Below are positions 45,321-56,299 of a stretch of DNA of 64,000 bases, one piece after another. The position numbers and the translations under genes were made by a program. Position 1 is the stretch's first letter. Every line of letters starts with the position of its first letter. A model generated the notes under the pieces. That model had not been told where the DNA came from. It was given only the letters and a program-made list of their open reading frames with translations, and ran no database searches. Source of the stretch: Trematomus loennbergii (lineage: Eukaryota; Chordata; Actinopteri; Perciformes; Nototheniidae); NCBI GenBank assembly GCA_012861695.1, contig JAAOOA010000027.1:2174724-2238723 (forward strand), read 5' to 3'.

Positions 45321-46119
45321 TATTAGAATGATAAAATCCTGTCAATGGGAAAATTACCAGTTAAAATTGTATTAAATATGACTTTGTTACGTTAAAGGGG
45401 TTTATATTATACATATATATTTAATATTGGAGGAAAATATTAGTCAGTGTTTCTCTTTCTGTATTTGGTACGTGCGGGAATAAAACTTAAATTATACATT
45501 GTATTCTTTATTTCTACCACAAACGGCAACTTTGTACATTTTTGGAAATCAGAACCAAAATGTGTTATTTATAAAATGTTTCTCTTTTTTTAAAGAAATT
45601 TAGTTTCTTTATTGAGATTTTAAAATAATAATTTTAAAGATGCCCATAATCACTTCTGATGTTTTATAAGGAATTAACATCACTGTTTCCAGCAGAAAGC
45701 AGTGATATGTTTCTGAACCAAACTCCATCCTCTCTGTGCATGTTTTCATTGTGTCACAGGGGCTTTTTGGGATTAAAGTCTGTGTTTGAGAAAGGCATGA
45801 ACATGTTCAATTATCAACAGCTAATTATAAGTGTTTATATTCAACAAAGAAACAAAACAAAAAGCAGATCCAACTGCTGCTGGCACAAAGTGATGTTGCT
45901 AATTTGATTTTTTGTTTTGTTTAATGTGCTGATCCTTTGGATTATGTAATGTGGAGTGTGTAATGTGATTGGAATAACCCTTTATGGTCGGACAATGAAT
46001 GAATCCTTTCGTCACGCAGCTCAGATCCACTAAAGAAAACAAATAATGTTCGTATTAACGGAAACGTTCATAATGTTCAACAAGCCAACGTCTTTGATTT
46101 TGTTTAAGTCAAAAAATTG

Positions 46120-47310
46120 AATAATAAAGAAAAGAGTTATCGCATACCACGTCGTAAAAATTAAAATTAAAATATGCTGAAAAAGTAATAGTATAGTATG
46201 TCGATATCTTTAAAAACGTTAGGTATAAAAAAAATCATAGTGTACTGTGTTGAAAATATCCTGAAAAAGTAAAGTATAGTACTTTATCGTAAAAAATAAA
46301 ACAGTAATACTTTATTTTAAAAATATTTAAAAAAGTCATGGTATAGTATGTCAAAAATAAATCATATTTTAGTATGTACAAAATAGGAAAACATTTCATA
46401 TCAAGTGTGTAAAAAAGGAGTCATAGTATGTCAAAATAATTGAATTAAACAGAGAAGTCATAGTATAGTTTTACGGAATATGAAAAAACATCATGCTATA
46501 GTATGTTTAAAATGTGAAATACAAATAATAGGACAGTATGTTGCAAAAAGTCATAGTTTAATATGTGGAAAAATATGAACAGACAAATATGAGTATGTCT
46601 AGAAATATTTTTTTTTAAGTACATAAAAAGTCACAGCATAGTAAGTCGTAGAAAGTCCCAAAAAGTCCTAGTATATATTATGTCATAAAAAGTCATAACA
46701 AATTATTATTCTATTATATTCCAAAAATATAAGAATTACATTTAAAAAAGTATAGTTTGCCATAATAAATTGCACAAAAAGAAAATCTTACTATAGTAAG
46801 TCATAAAAAAGACAAAGAAAGGTATATTGAAAATACATTGAATAGAAAAGTCATTTAAAGTCCTAGAATAGTATTTGGTAAAACAATAGCGTAGCATAAC
46901 ACAGCATAGTAATAGTATAGTATGTCATGAAAAATGTCACATAATAGTATGTTGTAAAAAAGTCATTAAAAAGTCAGCATAGAACGTTGTTAAAATACTC
47001 AGTAAACTCTGTTCTGTTGTTGAAGAAAAGTCATAGTATGCCATATAAAATATAATTGAAATTCACAGTACATAGATTAGTATCTTGTACCAAAGTCATA
47101 GTATGTTATGTCATGCAAACGGTCTTAAAAGAGTCCTAGAATAGTAAGTTCATAAAAGAGTAGAATATCTCATAGCATACTAAATTGTGAAAAAGGTTAT
47201 AGATATATATTTTAAAAACAAATTTAAAAAATGTGTGTCATAAAAAATGTAAAAGTCATAATAAAAAGTCAGAGTAGCCTATAGTAAAAAAAGAATTAGA
47301 GTTGGTAATC
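46120..47310. repeat. Irregular 'AGTCATAGTATAGTATGTC' repeat array
   Basis: The motif 'agtcatagtatagtatgtc' and its fragments (catagtatgt, aaaaagtcat, gtcataaaa) recur dozens of times with A-rich spacers of variable length, so periodicity is poor. No coding frame. The array ends about 90 bases before the acceptor of the duplicated zinc-finger exon. Confidence 0.75.
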
Positions 47311-47403
47311 TGAACTAAATCTTTAAACACCAAAGACCTTTGGGGTCCGTGTCGGTGGTTGTTTATAGTCTGATACTAAAGTCCCCTGTCTGTGTCCTCT
47401 CAG

Positions 47404-47821
47404 ATCTGAGTCCGGTGGGTTCCTCCTCCCGGACCTTCGCCTGCAATCAGTGTGGCCGCTCTTACCGCCACGCCAGCTCCCTACTCAACCACAAGAACAG
47501 CCACAAGACCGGACCTACTTCTGCAACACCTGCCAGAAGGAGTTCCCCAACCTGATGTCCCTCAAGAACCACGGCCGGATCCACACCGAGCCCAAACGCT
47601 ACCAGTGTCCCGACTGTGGGAAGTCCTTCCGCGTGTCCACGGCGCTCGTCTGCCACTGTCGCATCCACACCAAGGAGAAGCCGTTCTCCTGCCAGCAGTG
47701 CGACAAGCTCTTCTCGTCTCGGGCCAACCTGCGGCACCACATGAAGGTGCACTGGAGGGGGCCCCAGCTGTCCCGTAGGCCATCCGCCTTCCTCAGCGTC
47801 CCCTCCAGACCGTTCATCTAG
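47404..47821 (+). CDS. Duplicated zinc-finger terminal exon (four fingers)
   Basis: A good acceptor (pyrimidine-rich tract then ctctcag, ending 47,403) opens '[18 protein letters not shown]' (first base of D from the previous exon). Four C2H2 fingers follow: '[20 protein letters not shown]', '[20 protein letters not shown]', '[20 protein letters not shown]' and '[20 protein letters not shown]', then '[10 protein letters not shown]' and a stop. Fingers are about 90% identical in DNA to fingers 29-32 at 40,661-40,972, while sequence outside the fingers is clearly diverged. One frame break occurs at 47,511-47,512, where GG stands for GGG in the other copy. It could be an alternative last exon of the same gene, the end of a decayed tandem paralogue, or an assembly duplicate. 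The acceptor needs one base from the upstream exon, which does not fit the donor at 39,066 (two bases), so a simple mutually exclusive swap with exon 3 is not supported. Confidence 0.7.
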
Positions 47822-49861
47822 ACCTCCAATACATTGAGGGAAACACATTTAAAACTTCTAAATATCGTGCTGCAGGAATGAGTCCTAAAACCCTAACATT
47901 AGTTTGCATTTTAGCACTAGCTATTCCCTCGTCCGGAAGTCAATGGTTTGTTGAATGAGTTTTTGTTTAGAGGTTGAAATAAGGTCTGTGGTTAACAGAC
48001 TTTCAGGTTTTGTTCTGCAACATAAAATACATCAGTAAATAACCCACTGGTGAATGCCTGAAGCTTCGACGTTTTTTGAAAACCGTGTTTGCTAAATGAG
48101 ATTACTAAAGGTCATCCTGCCAAACATAAGCTAACCTTAGTTTAGCGATGTCGACGTAAAGTCATGTGACCAACTCTTAGTTTGTTTATAGTCCAACGTT
48201 AACTTTTACTTCTGGATACTCCAATTGAAACAGTTGTGTCAATTTCTAAAGATATTCTGCTGAACAAAACCTGTAAAGTATCAATACATTCTGCAATAAT
48301 CCAAAATCCAATAGAATAATCTCATTGGCTTTTTGGGGAGGGAACCAGGGAAATGCTAATTTCATCCCACCACCACTCTGTCAATATCTCTATATGACTT
48401 AAATATTTCACCAAATCAATTTTGAGGAGGCAACTCCGACTCCCAGAATGCATTTCCCGAACACACAGCCAACAACAGAACTCCTGGCAGCAAACTAACT
48501 TAAAAAAAATATATAAAACTGAATCAACGACATCAATTTACAAATTCTGTTTTGGAAAAAATGAAGCCCAGACTTTGAGTGTTGTATCCAAAACCCACCA
48601 ACCCACCTTTGGCCAAAAATGTTGCAGTTGTTAACCACCATCGTGGAGAGGAGGCTACAGATGGAATAACGGAAGTATGAAATATTTCTGAAGATCTCCT
48701 TAAACAATCAGCAGCTTAACGCAAAAACTCTCAGATGTAAAAACTGTGATTACACGAGAGAGAAACAATGCTGCGTTCAGGAGTTTCAGATAAAAGATTC
48801 CGACCTTTGTGATGTGTTCAGGTGCAAGACTCTCGTTAACTTTGCACAAACTTTGAAGTAGAAGTGGAGGAACTGCAACATCACCATGGACAAACACAAG
48901 CACATTCAGTGTTTTTTCATACTGCAGACGATAAAGAAAATATACGGAAGCTCTGAGAGGCAAGTGAGGACAAAAAAAATCTGGTGATACAATTTCTATA
49001 TCTGACCTAAATAGATTTCTCTTATTTTATGAGTTGAAAACAGCTGAATGACAAAAGTGTGTGAATATTTTTTCATCTTTAAAACAGGTCGATTTCTTTG
49101 TTGATGTATTTTCGCCTTTGAGTATTTCAAATAAAACCTGGGACTTTGTGGTTAGATAGGCAACATTACAGAAATTCACAAAGCTCCTAAAGTTATTGTG
49201 AGTGTATTAATTGAACATTTAAATTTTTTGTGAGGGTGTGTTTGTTATTGTAAAAAAGGCCAATGTGCACCAAAAGAGTTACATTTTAAACATAATTTAT
49301 TTTCTTTTATAAATGTTTTTTTTTTTTTATAACCGCAATGTTCCAGGTTCGATTCCAGCCGTGGGGCACGTCACACCCCATGTTTTTCTCACTTTTTTGA
49401 CACTGATAACTGTCAAGTAAAGGCGAATTTCTCCCAAAAATGTATCTTTGACCTGTTGAAGATGTAAAGCAGAGAGAAATATTGGGATGCCTTCAGGTAC
49501 AGCTATTAAAATTAACTGACATTTCCACCTTAAGGGATTTAATGTGGTTCGACTCCACTGTGGAGCGTTTGAGGGCCGCCAGAATCGAGAGCGTTCGGTT
49601 CTTCGTTGAGATTTTTAGTTTCACAATGTGACGTCTGATTTTAACATCAAGTATGGCAGTTCATTAATGCCACGTGGAGACAAATCTACCACATACGTTT
49701 ATTTTATTTTTATTATCTCATTACATAAGGAATATAATAGTTCTGACCTAGAAAAGAACATTTGTATAAATACCTCTTCATATTTGTTATTCAATCTTAT
49801 ATAGTGTAAAAACGATTGAACATCAAACACTTTGAAGAAAACACCCGTGTGAATACATTAC
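47822..49861 (+). other. Non-coding, possible 3' UTR of the duplicated exon
   Basis: No coding frames that I trust. AATAAA at 49,130-49,135 could end a transcript from the 47.4 kb exon. Otherwise I see nothing specific. Confidence 0.35.
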
Positions 49862-50045
49862 ATGTTACTTGTCAGACGCTTTTATCCAAAGCGACTTACA
49901 TACTCAATACTGTGGGCAATCCCCACAGGAGCAATTTGGGGTGAAGTGTCTCAGGGACACAACGACATGCTGACTGCAGTGGAGTTTGAACCTGTGACCT
50001 TCTGATCCGAACACCAACGCACAACCCACTGCACCACACGCCTCC
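49862..50045 (-). mobile_element. tRNA-derived SINE, copy 3
   Basis: Same unit as at 1,280 and 24,035, in inverse orientation: 'tatccaaagcgacttacata', 'aggagcaatttggggtgaag' and 'actgcaccacacgcctcc'. It lacks the 'ttgcccag' bases present in copy 2. Confidence 0.75.
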
Positions 50046-50389
50046 CCGCCTGTGTGAATAAACAGCAATAACACTATCCCTTGTGAATAAAAAAGATTTA
50101 GAAGAAAACATTTAATTTAATTAATTTACTGGAAACAAAACAATAAATTAATAAAGAAAATGTAAAATCACATATAATGAAAGTATTAAAAAAAGACTCA
50201 AATCACAAAGAGTTTCTACGTGAAGGTTTCACATAGTTGTACAAATCTTTATTATGAGATAGTAAGTCCTAATATCTCATAATTTGGAAAAAAATGTTAT
50301 TAAGATGGGAGGGCTTACACTTTTTAGTGGATTTTTCATCCATGTTTTCTCTGAATGTGAGCTTGTTGGATTTCTGTCACGGACAAAGC

Positions 50390-53300
50390 GGATGTCGGGA
50401 GCCATTTTGTTTTTGTCTGCAGAAAATCAGCGAGTCGCTTGTCGACCAGCAAACTAAAAACACTCATTTATATTTCTGTATTTTCTAATAACTTAAGGTT
50501 TTTAGAAAGTGGTGGTAGTCTGTTTTCTACTATCACATGGTTGCAAACGGCAGCTCCTTTCTTTTTTGCTTTTGTAAAATCATCAATCGATGCATAGTCA
50601 AGGGTTACGTGTGTTTTATTTATTTATCAGAAATGATAAAGATGGTTTGTGGTTCATACAGAAACAAACAGCTGAAGCCAGTAGTCGTGTTTCCATTCAA
50701 ATATCAAGTGAATTTAAGCAGACTTCTGAAAAAACGTAAATTAGGCCCTATGCTGTGGAAGCCTATATCTGCCACAATTATGAAATACTTTACTCAACAC
50801 CTTTTTTTGTTAGACTTGGGGTTTTTGTATTTAATGTTCCCTGTTTTATTTTGAAATGTATTTTCTCTTTGTGTCTCTTCCAGTTTTACTTCCTGTGTTT
50901 TCCCGCCTGTGCCTGATTGTGTTCACCTGCTGCCCCTGTGTCCCCCCCACCCTCCAGCTGTGTGTTGTCTCTGTGATTAGGCTTGTATGTATTTTGGTTT
51001 GTCTTCCCTTGTGTTCTTTGTTATATCGTTGTCTATGTTCCTGCCTGTTTCCCCAAGTTCCTGTCTGCGTTTCTGCTCCTGTTCCTCATGCCCTCTGGTT
51101 TCTACTTGTTTATTTTGTTCTTCGTTTTTGTTGTTTTGTTTTACCTGGTCCGTGGCCTGTACGACGAAGCCAGTTCAACAGACCCTGGATATCTTTGAGT
51201 TATCTGGCTTAACTAACCCTAACAAACGAGATCTCGCTAAGCGGTCCTACGATGCTGGTTATCAACTCAGTAATTCAACCCAGGGTTTCTCTGTCCGGCT
51301 GAGAGCGCGTTCACGTGAAAGAGGCGGGGTTAGCAACATTTGACCAATCACAAACATGGACAAGCGTACTGACAGCGCAGCGTCATACTTCATGATTGAA
51401 TAGTAAACTATCATGTTAGACAAATATGAAGAAGTTAAACTTTAAACATCCATGACTTAAACACTTAATCCAGGATAAAAACAACATAGTTGCACCTGCA
51501 AGGTGAATACAGAACAGCGCTTCGTCAACTTAATGTGTTGTTAAATAATACTTCTGCCTACAGTATGTGTCACTGTAAGTGTTGCACGGCCAGATACGGC
51601 TCGAGAAGCTGACTCGGATAAGGAAGTATGTGATGTGATAGGATGTGATAGGATGTGATTGATGATGTGATATGAATGATAATGGGACACATCGACGTCT
51701 GCACTCACAGTGTGGCGGACTGTAATGTTACTTTGATCCGGTTACTTATGTTGTGGCAGATATTTAAGCTTTCTTAACGCTAATGTAATAATAGTCAGAT
51801 TGCTCAGAAGATGGGAGATGATATTCTATTAATTCATAGAATGTATTTATTTGATCCTGTAATATGACTTGATAGCTTAAAACTCCGCACACTGAGCTCT
51901 GATTGGTCAGCAGGCGATGCTTTCACTGAGTTGATCTCTTAACTGGAACATAATCTGCTCCGGAGCAGGTTAGGTGTTCAGTATAAATTAACATGGAGAT
52001 CTACCCCGGTAAGAAGTGAACCAGCGTCGTAGGACCGAAAACCCAGAGTTAACCCTGAAGTTACCTCGCTAACCGCAAATCCTGCTTCGTAGTACAGGCC
52101 ACTGGTCCCCCTCTTTGTATCGGGTTTTTAGCAAAGCCTTTTGTTTGAACTTTCTTACCAGCTTCCTGTGTTTTACTGTGTTTTGGTCCTATCTGCTAAT
52201 TAATCCCTTACAGTAATAAAAAAGGAAACAAAAAAAACCCAATCATGACATATTTTTACTTTTGTAAATGTTTCTAATAACAGAGGGTTTGGGGGTAACA
52301 TGTCTTTTTTTTTATCAGAAATTATAAAGATTGAATGGTTTGTGACTCATTCAGAAAAAATGTGAATTTAAGCAATTGTCAAGTGAATTTGAAACCTTTT
52401 AAATGGCACAAAAAAAGAAATGTGAATTAGGCATGTTGCTCCTCATGCAACGTATTCCAGATAAAAAAAATGTAATGTGTTTTTTTTATACAGAAACACG
52501 TCTTAGTATCCGCTCATTACATAAATACTGTCCTTTCAAATAAACCTCCATCTTCTACGTCGCACAGTTGAGGAAGTTTTGTTGAATTTCTCTTCTTTTT
52601 CAACACAGCTTTCTAATGCGATACTTTAAAAAGGGCAACATCTTTTGAATGGAAGCACGGCTATTTTGGCGGCCATTTTGTGTCCCTTCCTCAAACTACA
52701 TTTTTCGAGTGTCAGAGAGATTAGAGAGACGTTTTCACTTAATTGTGACCTTGTTTCTCATAATTTATATTATGAGAAAATTATTTCCTAATTACAAGAT
52801 TTTCGTATTGTAATTATGAATCTGTTTTGTTGTAAACATTGAAAAACAAAGATCTCATAATAATGAGAAAACCTCATCATTACCAATACACAGGTCTTTT
52901 AATAATGAAAATAATGTATTATAATAATTAGATATAGATCTTCAATATGAAAAAAGGAAAATATATGTGAATATTTTTCAGTTTAAGTTTCAAAGTCACA
53001 ATCAGGAGAACACGTCTCATAGTTTTGGTCTTTGCTGATTATGAAGAGGTACAATGCTGTTCAAACGGTTCACATGTGAATTTAAGAAAAACTTTTTCCT
53101 CGTTGACACAATGTTTTTGACTGAGAGGAAATATTGATTAGTTTAGAATAGATGAATCTGCAGACAGATCAGCGCAGTAGAAAGTGTAGCAGAAGGCTGT
53201 TGGTGTATCGTCAGTGAATTATAACCTCTGTATGACTTTTATATACAAACAACTGTAGATTATCTTTATTTCTATTATTATAACAAACGAGTGTTGAGAA

Positions 53301-53900
53301 AAGGTTTCATCACTTTTTCATTTTCTTCTTCTTGGTATTTACTGTATGTCCTCTACAGTTTTTAATAAAATCCTGCATCCTACAAACTGTAGTCAAACTG
53401 TCAAGTAAATCTTTTGTTAATGTTGCAAAAAAGGAAATGTTGCTATACCTTTTTGCAACGTATCCTCATGTTTGGTTAGAATACGTTAAAAATGTTTGTT
53501 TTTCATGCGTTTTCCTACGAATATACAACAATGACGTCTTTCTGCTCGTTATATATAGACTGTCCTTTCAAAATAAACTTCTCTCTAAACCACTTGTTTA
53601 TGGTAAGAAAAAGTTTGTATTTTGCGTTGAAATAACTTCAGAAGTGGCGCTACTTCATTATGTAAGTTACACATCGGGCGACTAAACTATGTTCACACAT
53701 TTGAAGAAGTTTTGTTTAATTTTCCTGCCATTTCCATACAGCTAATGCAGAATTTAAAAGTGCACATTAAAGTGCAGAACAATGTTAATTGAAACATTTT
53801 CTGGCAGCCATTTTGTGTCCCTTCCTCAAACTTCATTTGTGAGACCAGGAAAAGTTTGTGTTTTGAGTAAAATTACTTGCGAAGTGATGCTAATTATGTA
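50390..53900. repeat. Diverged large repeat units
   Basis: Segments of a unit recur at about 50,390-50,780, 52,310-52,700 and 53,390-53,840. Shared motifs include 'tatcagaaat.ataaagat', 'tcaagtgaattt', 'actgtcctttcaaa.taaac', 'gaagttttgtt.aattt' and 'gccattttgtgtcccttcct' (52,674 and 53,809). The last two copies are about 1.13 kb apart in the same orientation. Divergence is high. The reason for the repetition is unknown to me. Confidence 0.5.
51153..52101. mobile_element. Non-autonomous DNA transposon with TGGCCTGTAC ends
   Basis: Left end tggcctgtacgacgaagcc and right end gcttcgtagtacaggcca are inverted repeats. Pairing continues inside ('cctacgatgctggtt' against 'aaccagcgtcgtagg'). Flanks CTGGTCCG and CTGGTCCC match at 7 of 8, an 8-bp target duplication as made by hAT elements. 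No transposase. Confidence 0.75.
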
Positions 53901-54473
53901 AGTTATCACACACAAAACTATATTCGCACTGTAGATTATTTTCATTTAATCCTACAAACTAGAAAATATTCATTTTTATTTTCTGTATACCCTTTTGTTT
54001 TTAGGAACACTTAGTAAATGTATGCCATATGTGTGAACTCAGAAAAATGATTGAAAAATGTAAAAGCCAATAATGCCTCAAGTGTGGCATCGGTTAAAAA
54101 AAAGACAATTTCACTATAATTAAATGTTATCAAATGGGCCGCCATGGATATATTGTGTCTAATCCGGCACGGGACCACATGCCACATGTCACCCCCACTG
54201 TTTTCCCGCTTCAGTTCTATCTCTACAATAAAGGCAATGGTTGCACTAAAACAATCTTTAAAATAAAAAATAAAATGTTGTGACATGTAATAAAAAGACA
54301 CGAGACGGGAAACAGGAGTACACTGAACAATCCTTTTCTTTATTCATTTTTTGTTATCATTTCAATATGTCTGTCAGGGTTTGTTTTTTTTAAGTTTTTA
54401 TTTTAAATTAAAATGTTGACACACTTATAAAAGACAGCATCTGCATAGTTGTCATCTTAAAGATCCATGAAGA

Positions 54474-54493
54474 GAGAGAGGGGGGGTTAAGAG

Positions 54494-54543
<50 letters not shown>

Positions 54544-54720
54544 GGGGAGAGAGATTGGGAGAGTGGGGAGGCAAAGGGGTAAAGTAGGGGGGGGAATACT
54601 GGCACGTCACATGAACTAAACAGAACAGCCAACAGCAGTACGAGAGAGGGGGAGGGGGGGAGACAGGGCTGCAAGGGGGGGGTATTTTTTAGAGGGGGAG
54701 GGAGGGTAGGGGGGGACAGA
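54474..54720. repeat. (GA)n and G-rich low-complexity tract
   Basis: GA repeat core 54,496-54,541 within a longer purine-rich strand with several G5-G7 runs. It lies just beyond the stop of the unidentified - strand exon, so probably in its 3' UTR. Confidence 0.9.
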
Positions 54721-54919
54721 TCGCTTTACATTACGCTACGCACACATACACACACAAAAAAAACGGGACACAAGTTGCATTTCCGGTCAAAGTTGCGTCT
54801 GCAGAGCGATGGCCCTGTCCTCTTTTTTTTTTTTTTTAAATTTTGGAAATATTTTTTGCCGTCTCTTGCCTGCCATATTCCCCCCTCTTTCTTTATTATT
54901 CATGCATCTGCTGGGTTTT

Positions 54920-55181
54920 TCATTTCATTTCTTTGTTGTTGCTCCAGAAGGTCTTAAACTGGATTTTGTTTTCTAAATCGAGTTCCTGCACGAGGTCCAG
55001 GGCCTTGAACACCTCTGCATGATAAAGAAAGCCCTTTTTGTTTCTCTGAATATTGCACGCTTTGTTACGGTAGGCCTGTGTGAGGCTAGAGACCAGGGCC
55101 CGAAAGTCAGGAGGCGACTCGAGCACCGTGTTCCTCAAACACCTCGAAGGCGTGACTCTGATCTGAACTACATTCCGAAGC
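54920..55181 (-). CDS. Terminal exon of an unidentified protein
   Basis: On the - strand an excellent 3' splice site (GGTTTTTTACCTTTCAG, AG at 55,183-55,182) precedes a coding-like stretch. It opens 'ASECSSDQSHAFEVFEEHGA' and, after a frame change near 55,122-55,127, continues 'SPPDFRALVSSLTQAYRNKA', 'NIQRNKKGFLYHAEVFKALD', 'LVQELDLENKIQFKTFWSNN' and stops at 54,920-54,922. Composition (charged, amphipathic, no low complexity) looks like a real protein C-terminus of about 85 residues. I do not recognise the family. The frame change would need one base fewer (or two more) and is in keeping with the indels seen elsewhere in the window. Upstream exons are not evident; they may lie among repeats to the right, within what I call the stx1b 3' UTR. 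Confidence 0.45.
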
Positions 55182-55199
55182 CTGAAAGGTAAAAAACCA

Positions 55200-55849
55200 G
55201 AAGATCATTTTCTTTTCAGGAACGCAAATGTAGCTTTAATCCAATTTCCTGTTTGCACTTTGACGCCTTTGAGAAACAGAAGCTCAGACCTCCTCCAGGA
55301 ACTGGGTGAGAACTAAATGATGGAGCAACGACGGAAGACTGGGGTGGTTTGAAGAGTAACACGTGATGTGGTTTTAAAACCTTTCCCAAAAGCACTTTAA
55401 GGCCAATGATCTCCGCCCATTGACTTCCAATGAAACTGAGATGTTAGCATTAAAACGCTTCTCAACTCAGGTGTTTCCATTGTTGTTGCACTTGTTGCTG
55501 TTAGCATGAAAGTGTTACGACAAAGATCTTTTAAAAGCGACTTCCTGCAGAATTTGAAATAGTGGGCTTGTTCGATGGGTATAAGCAACATGGCATCCAT
55601 AAACAAATTAGCCGCTACCTTGGAGCTGCTTACACCAATCATAGTCTGACGTGTGTGCAGACTATTTCTCCGGATTCGGCTACTAACTGGAAGGGGACAA
55701 GTCTGGTGCATTTTTTTCTCTGGGGAACAAGGCAGGCAATGAGTTATAGATTTGTCGTTTGGCTAGCTAGCTGTGTTCGAGAGACTACAAGTCAGACAGA
55801 GAGAGAGAAAGAAAGAGATCAGAACCCGCTAAGTGATCAGGGGCCGCGG
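55200..55849. other. Repeat-like non-coding stretch
   Basis: The segment 'ctccgcccattgacttccaa' to 'gggcttgttcgatgggtata' and 'acaagtctggtgcat' has the look of a fish interspersed repeat and gives unrelated frames on both strands. Family not identified. Confidence 0.35.
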
Positions 55850-56290
55850 GGTTAATTTTTCCTATAATGGAGGGAAGCACTTTCATCAGAGGAGCCAGTG
55901 GGTGGATCCTCCGGAGCTGTGGTGATGAGCGGTGGCTGCGTTCAAACCCAAAATTCCCGCGGATACACAAGTTCTCTTCATTCCCGTCTAAATATATTCT
56001 GCCCTTTTTTTTCTAGACGGAACTAAAGGGCTCTTTAAAAAAAGACTGTGACAGTGCCTCTCGATGGAAAAACACGATCGTACGTTTTTTCTTCCGCGGT
56101 TGGGCCTAAACGCAGCATGTGAGCTGAGCATGGCGGACGAACACGCTGGAAGATATGTTTTTCTGTCTCTCTGCTGGCGTCTCTCCCACGTGGAAAAAAT
56201 CGAAGGGCTGCGGAGGTGGGGGACACGGAAGTGAGGGCGGGAAATACTTTTAGGGTGGGGGAGAACAAAAATGGCAAAAAGGACAGAGAT
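55850..56290. promoter_or_regulatory. GC-rich, promoter-like patch
   Basis: CpG-containing sequence in an AT-rich setting. On the + strand a start in strong context (gagcATGGCGG at about 56,127-56,137) opens 34 codons, 'MADEHAGRYVFLSLCWRLSH' and onward, to a stop that overlaps a possible GTGAGG donor (56,231). No downstream exon is recognisable, so this may be a first exon or chance. Confidence 0.3.
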
Positions 56291-56299
56291 CGAACTGCG

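Noticed and set aside
50856..51343. Overlapping hydrophobic frames (about 118 codons) that look like membrane proteins
   Set aside because: The Cys/Leu/Phe-rich composition comes from T-rich repeat sequence; three frames are open together and they run into the transposon at 51,153.
55397..55711. 104-codon - strand frame beside the unidentified exon
   Set aside because: The DNA has features of an interspersed repeat, and the frame has no acceptor or donor that links it to 55,181.
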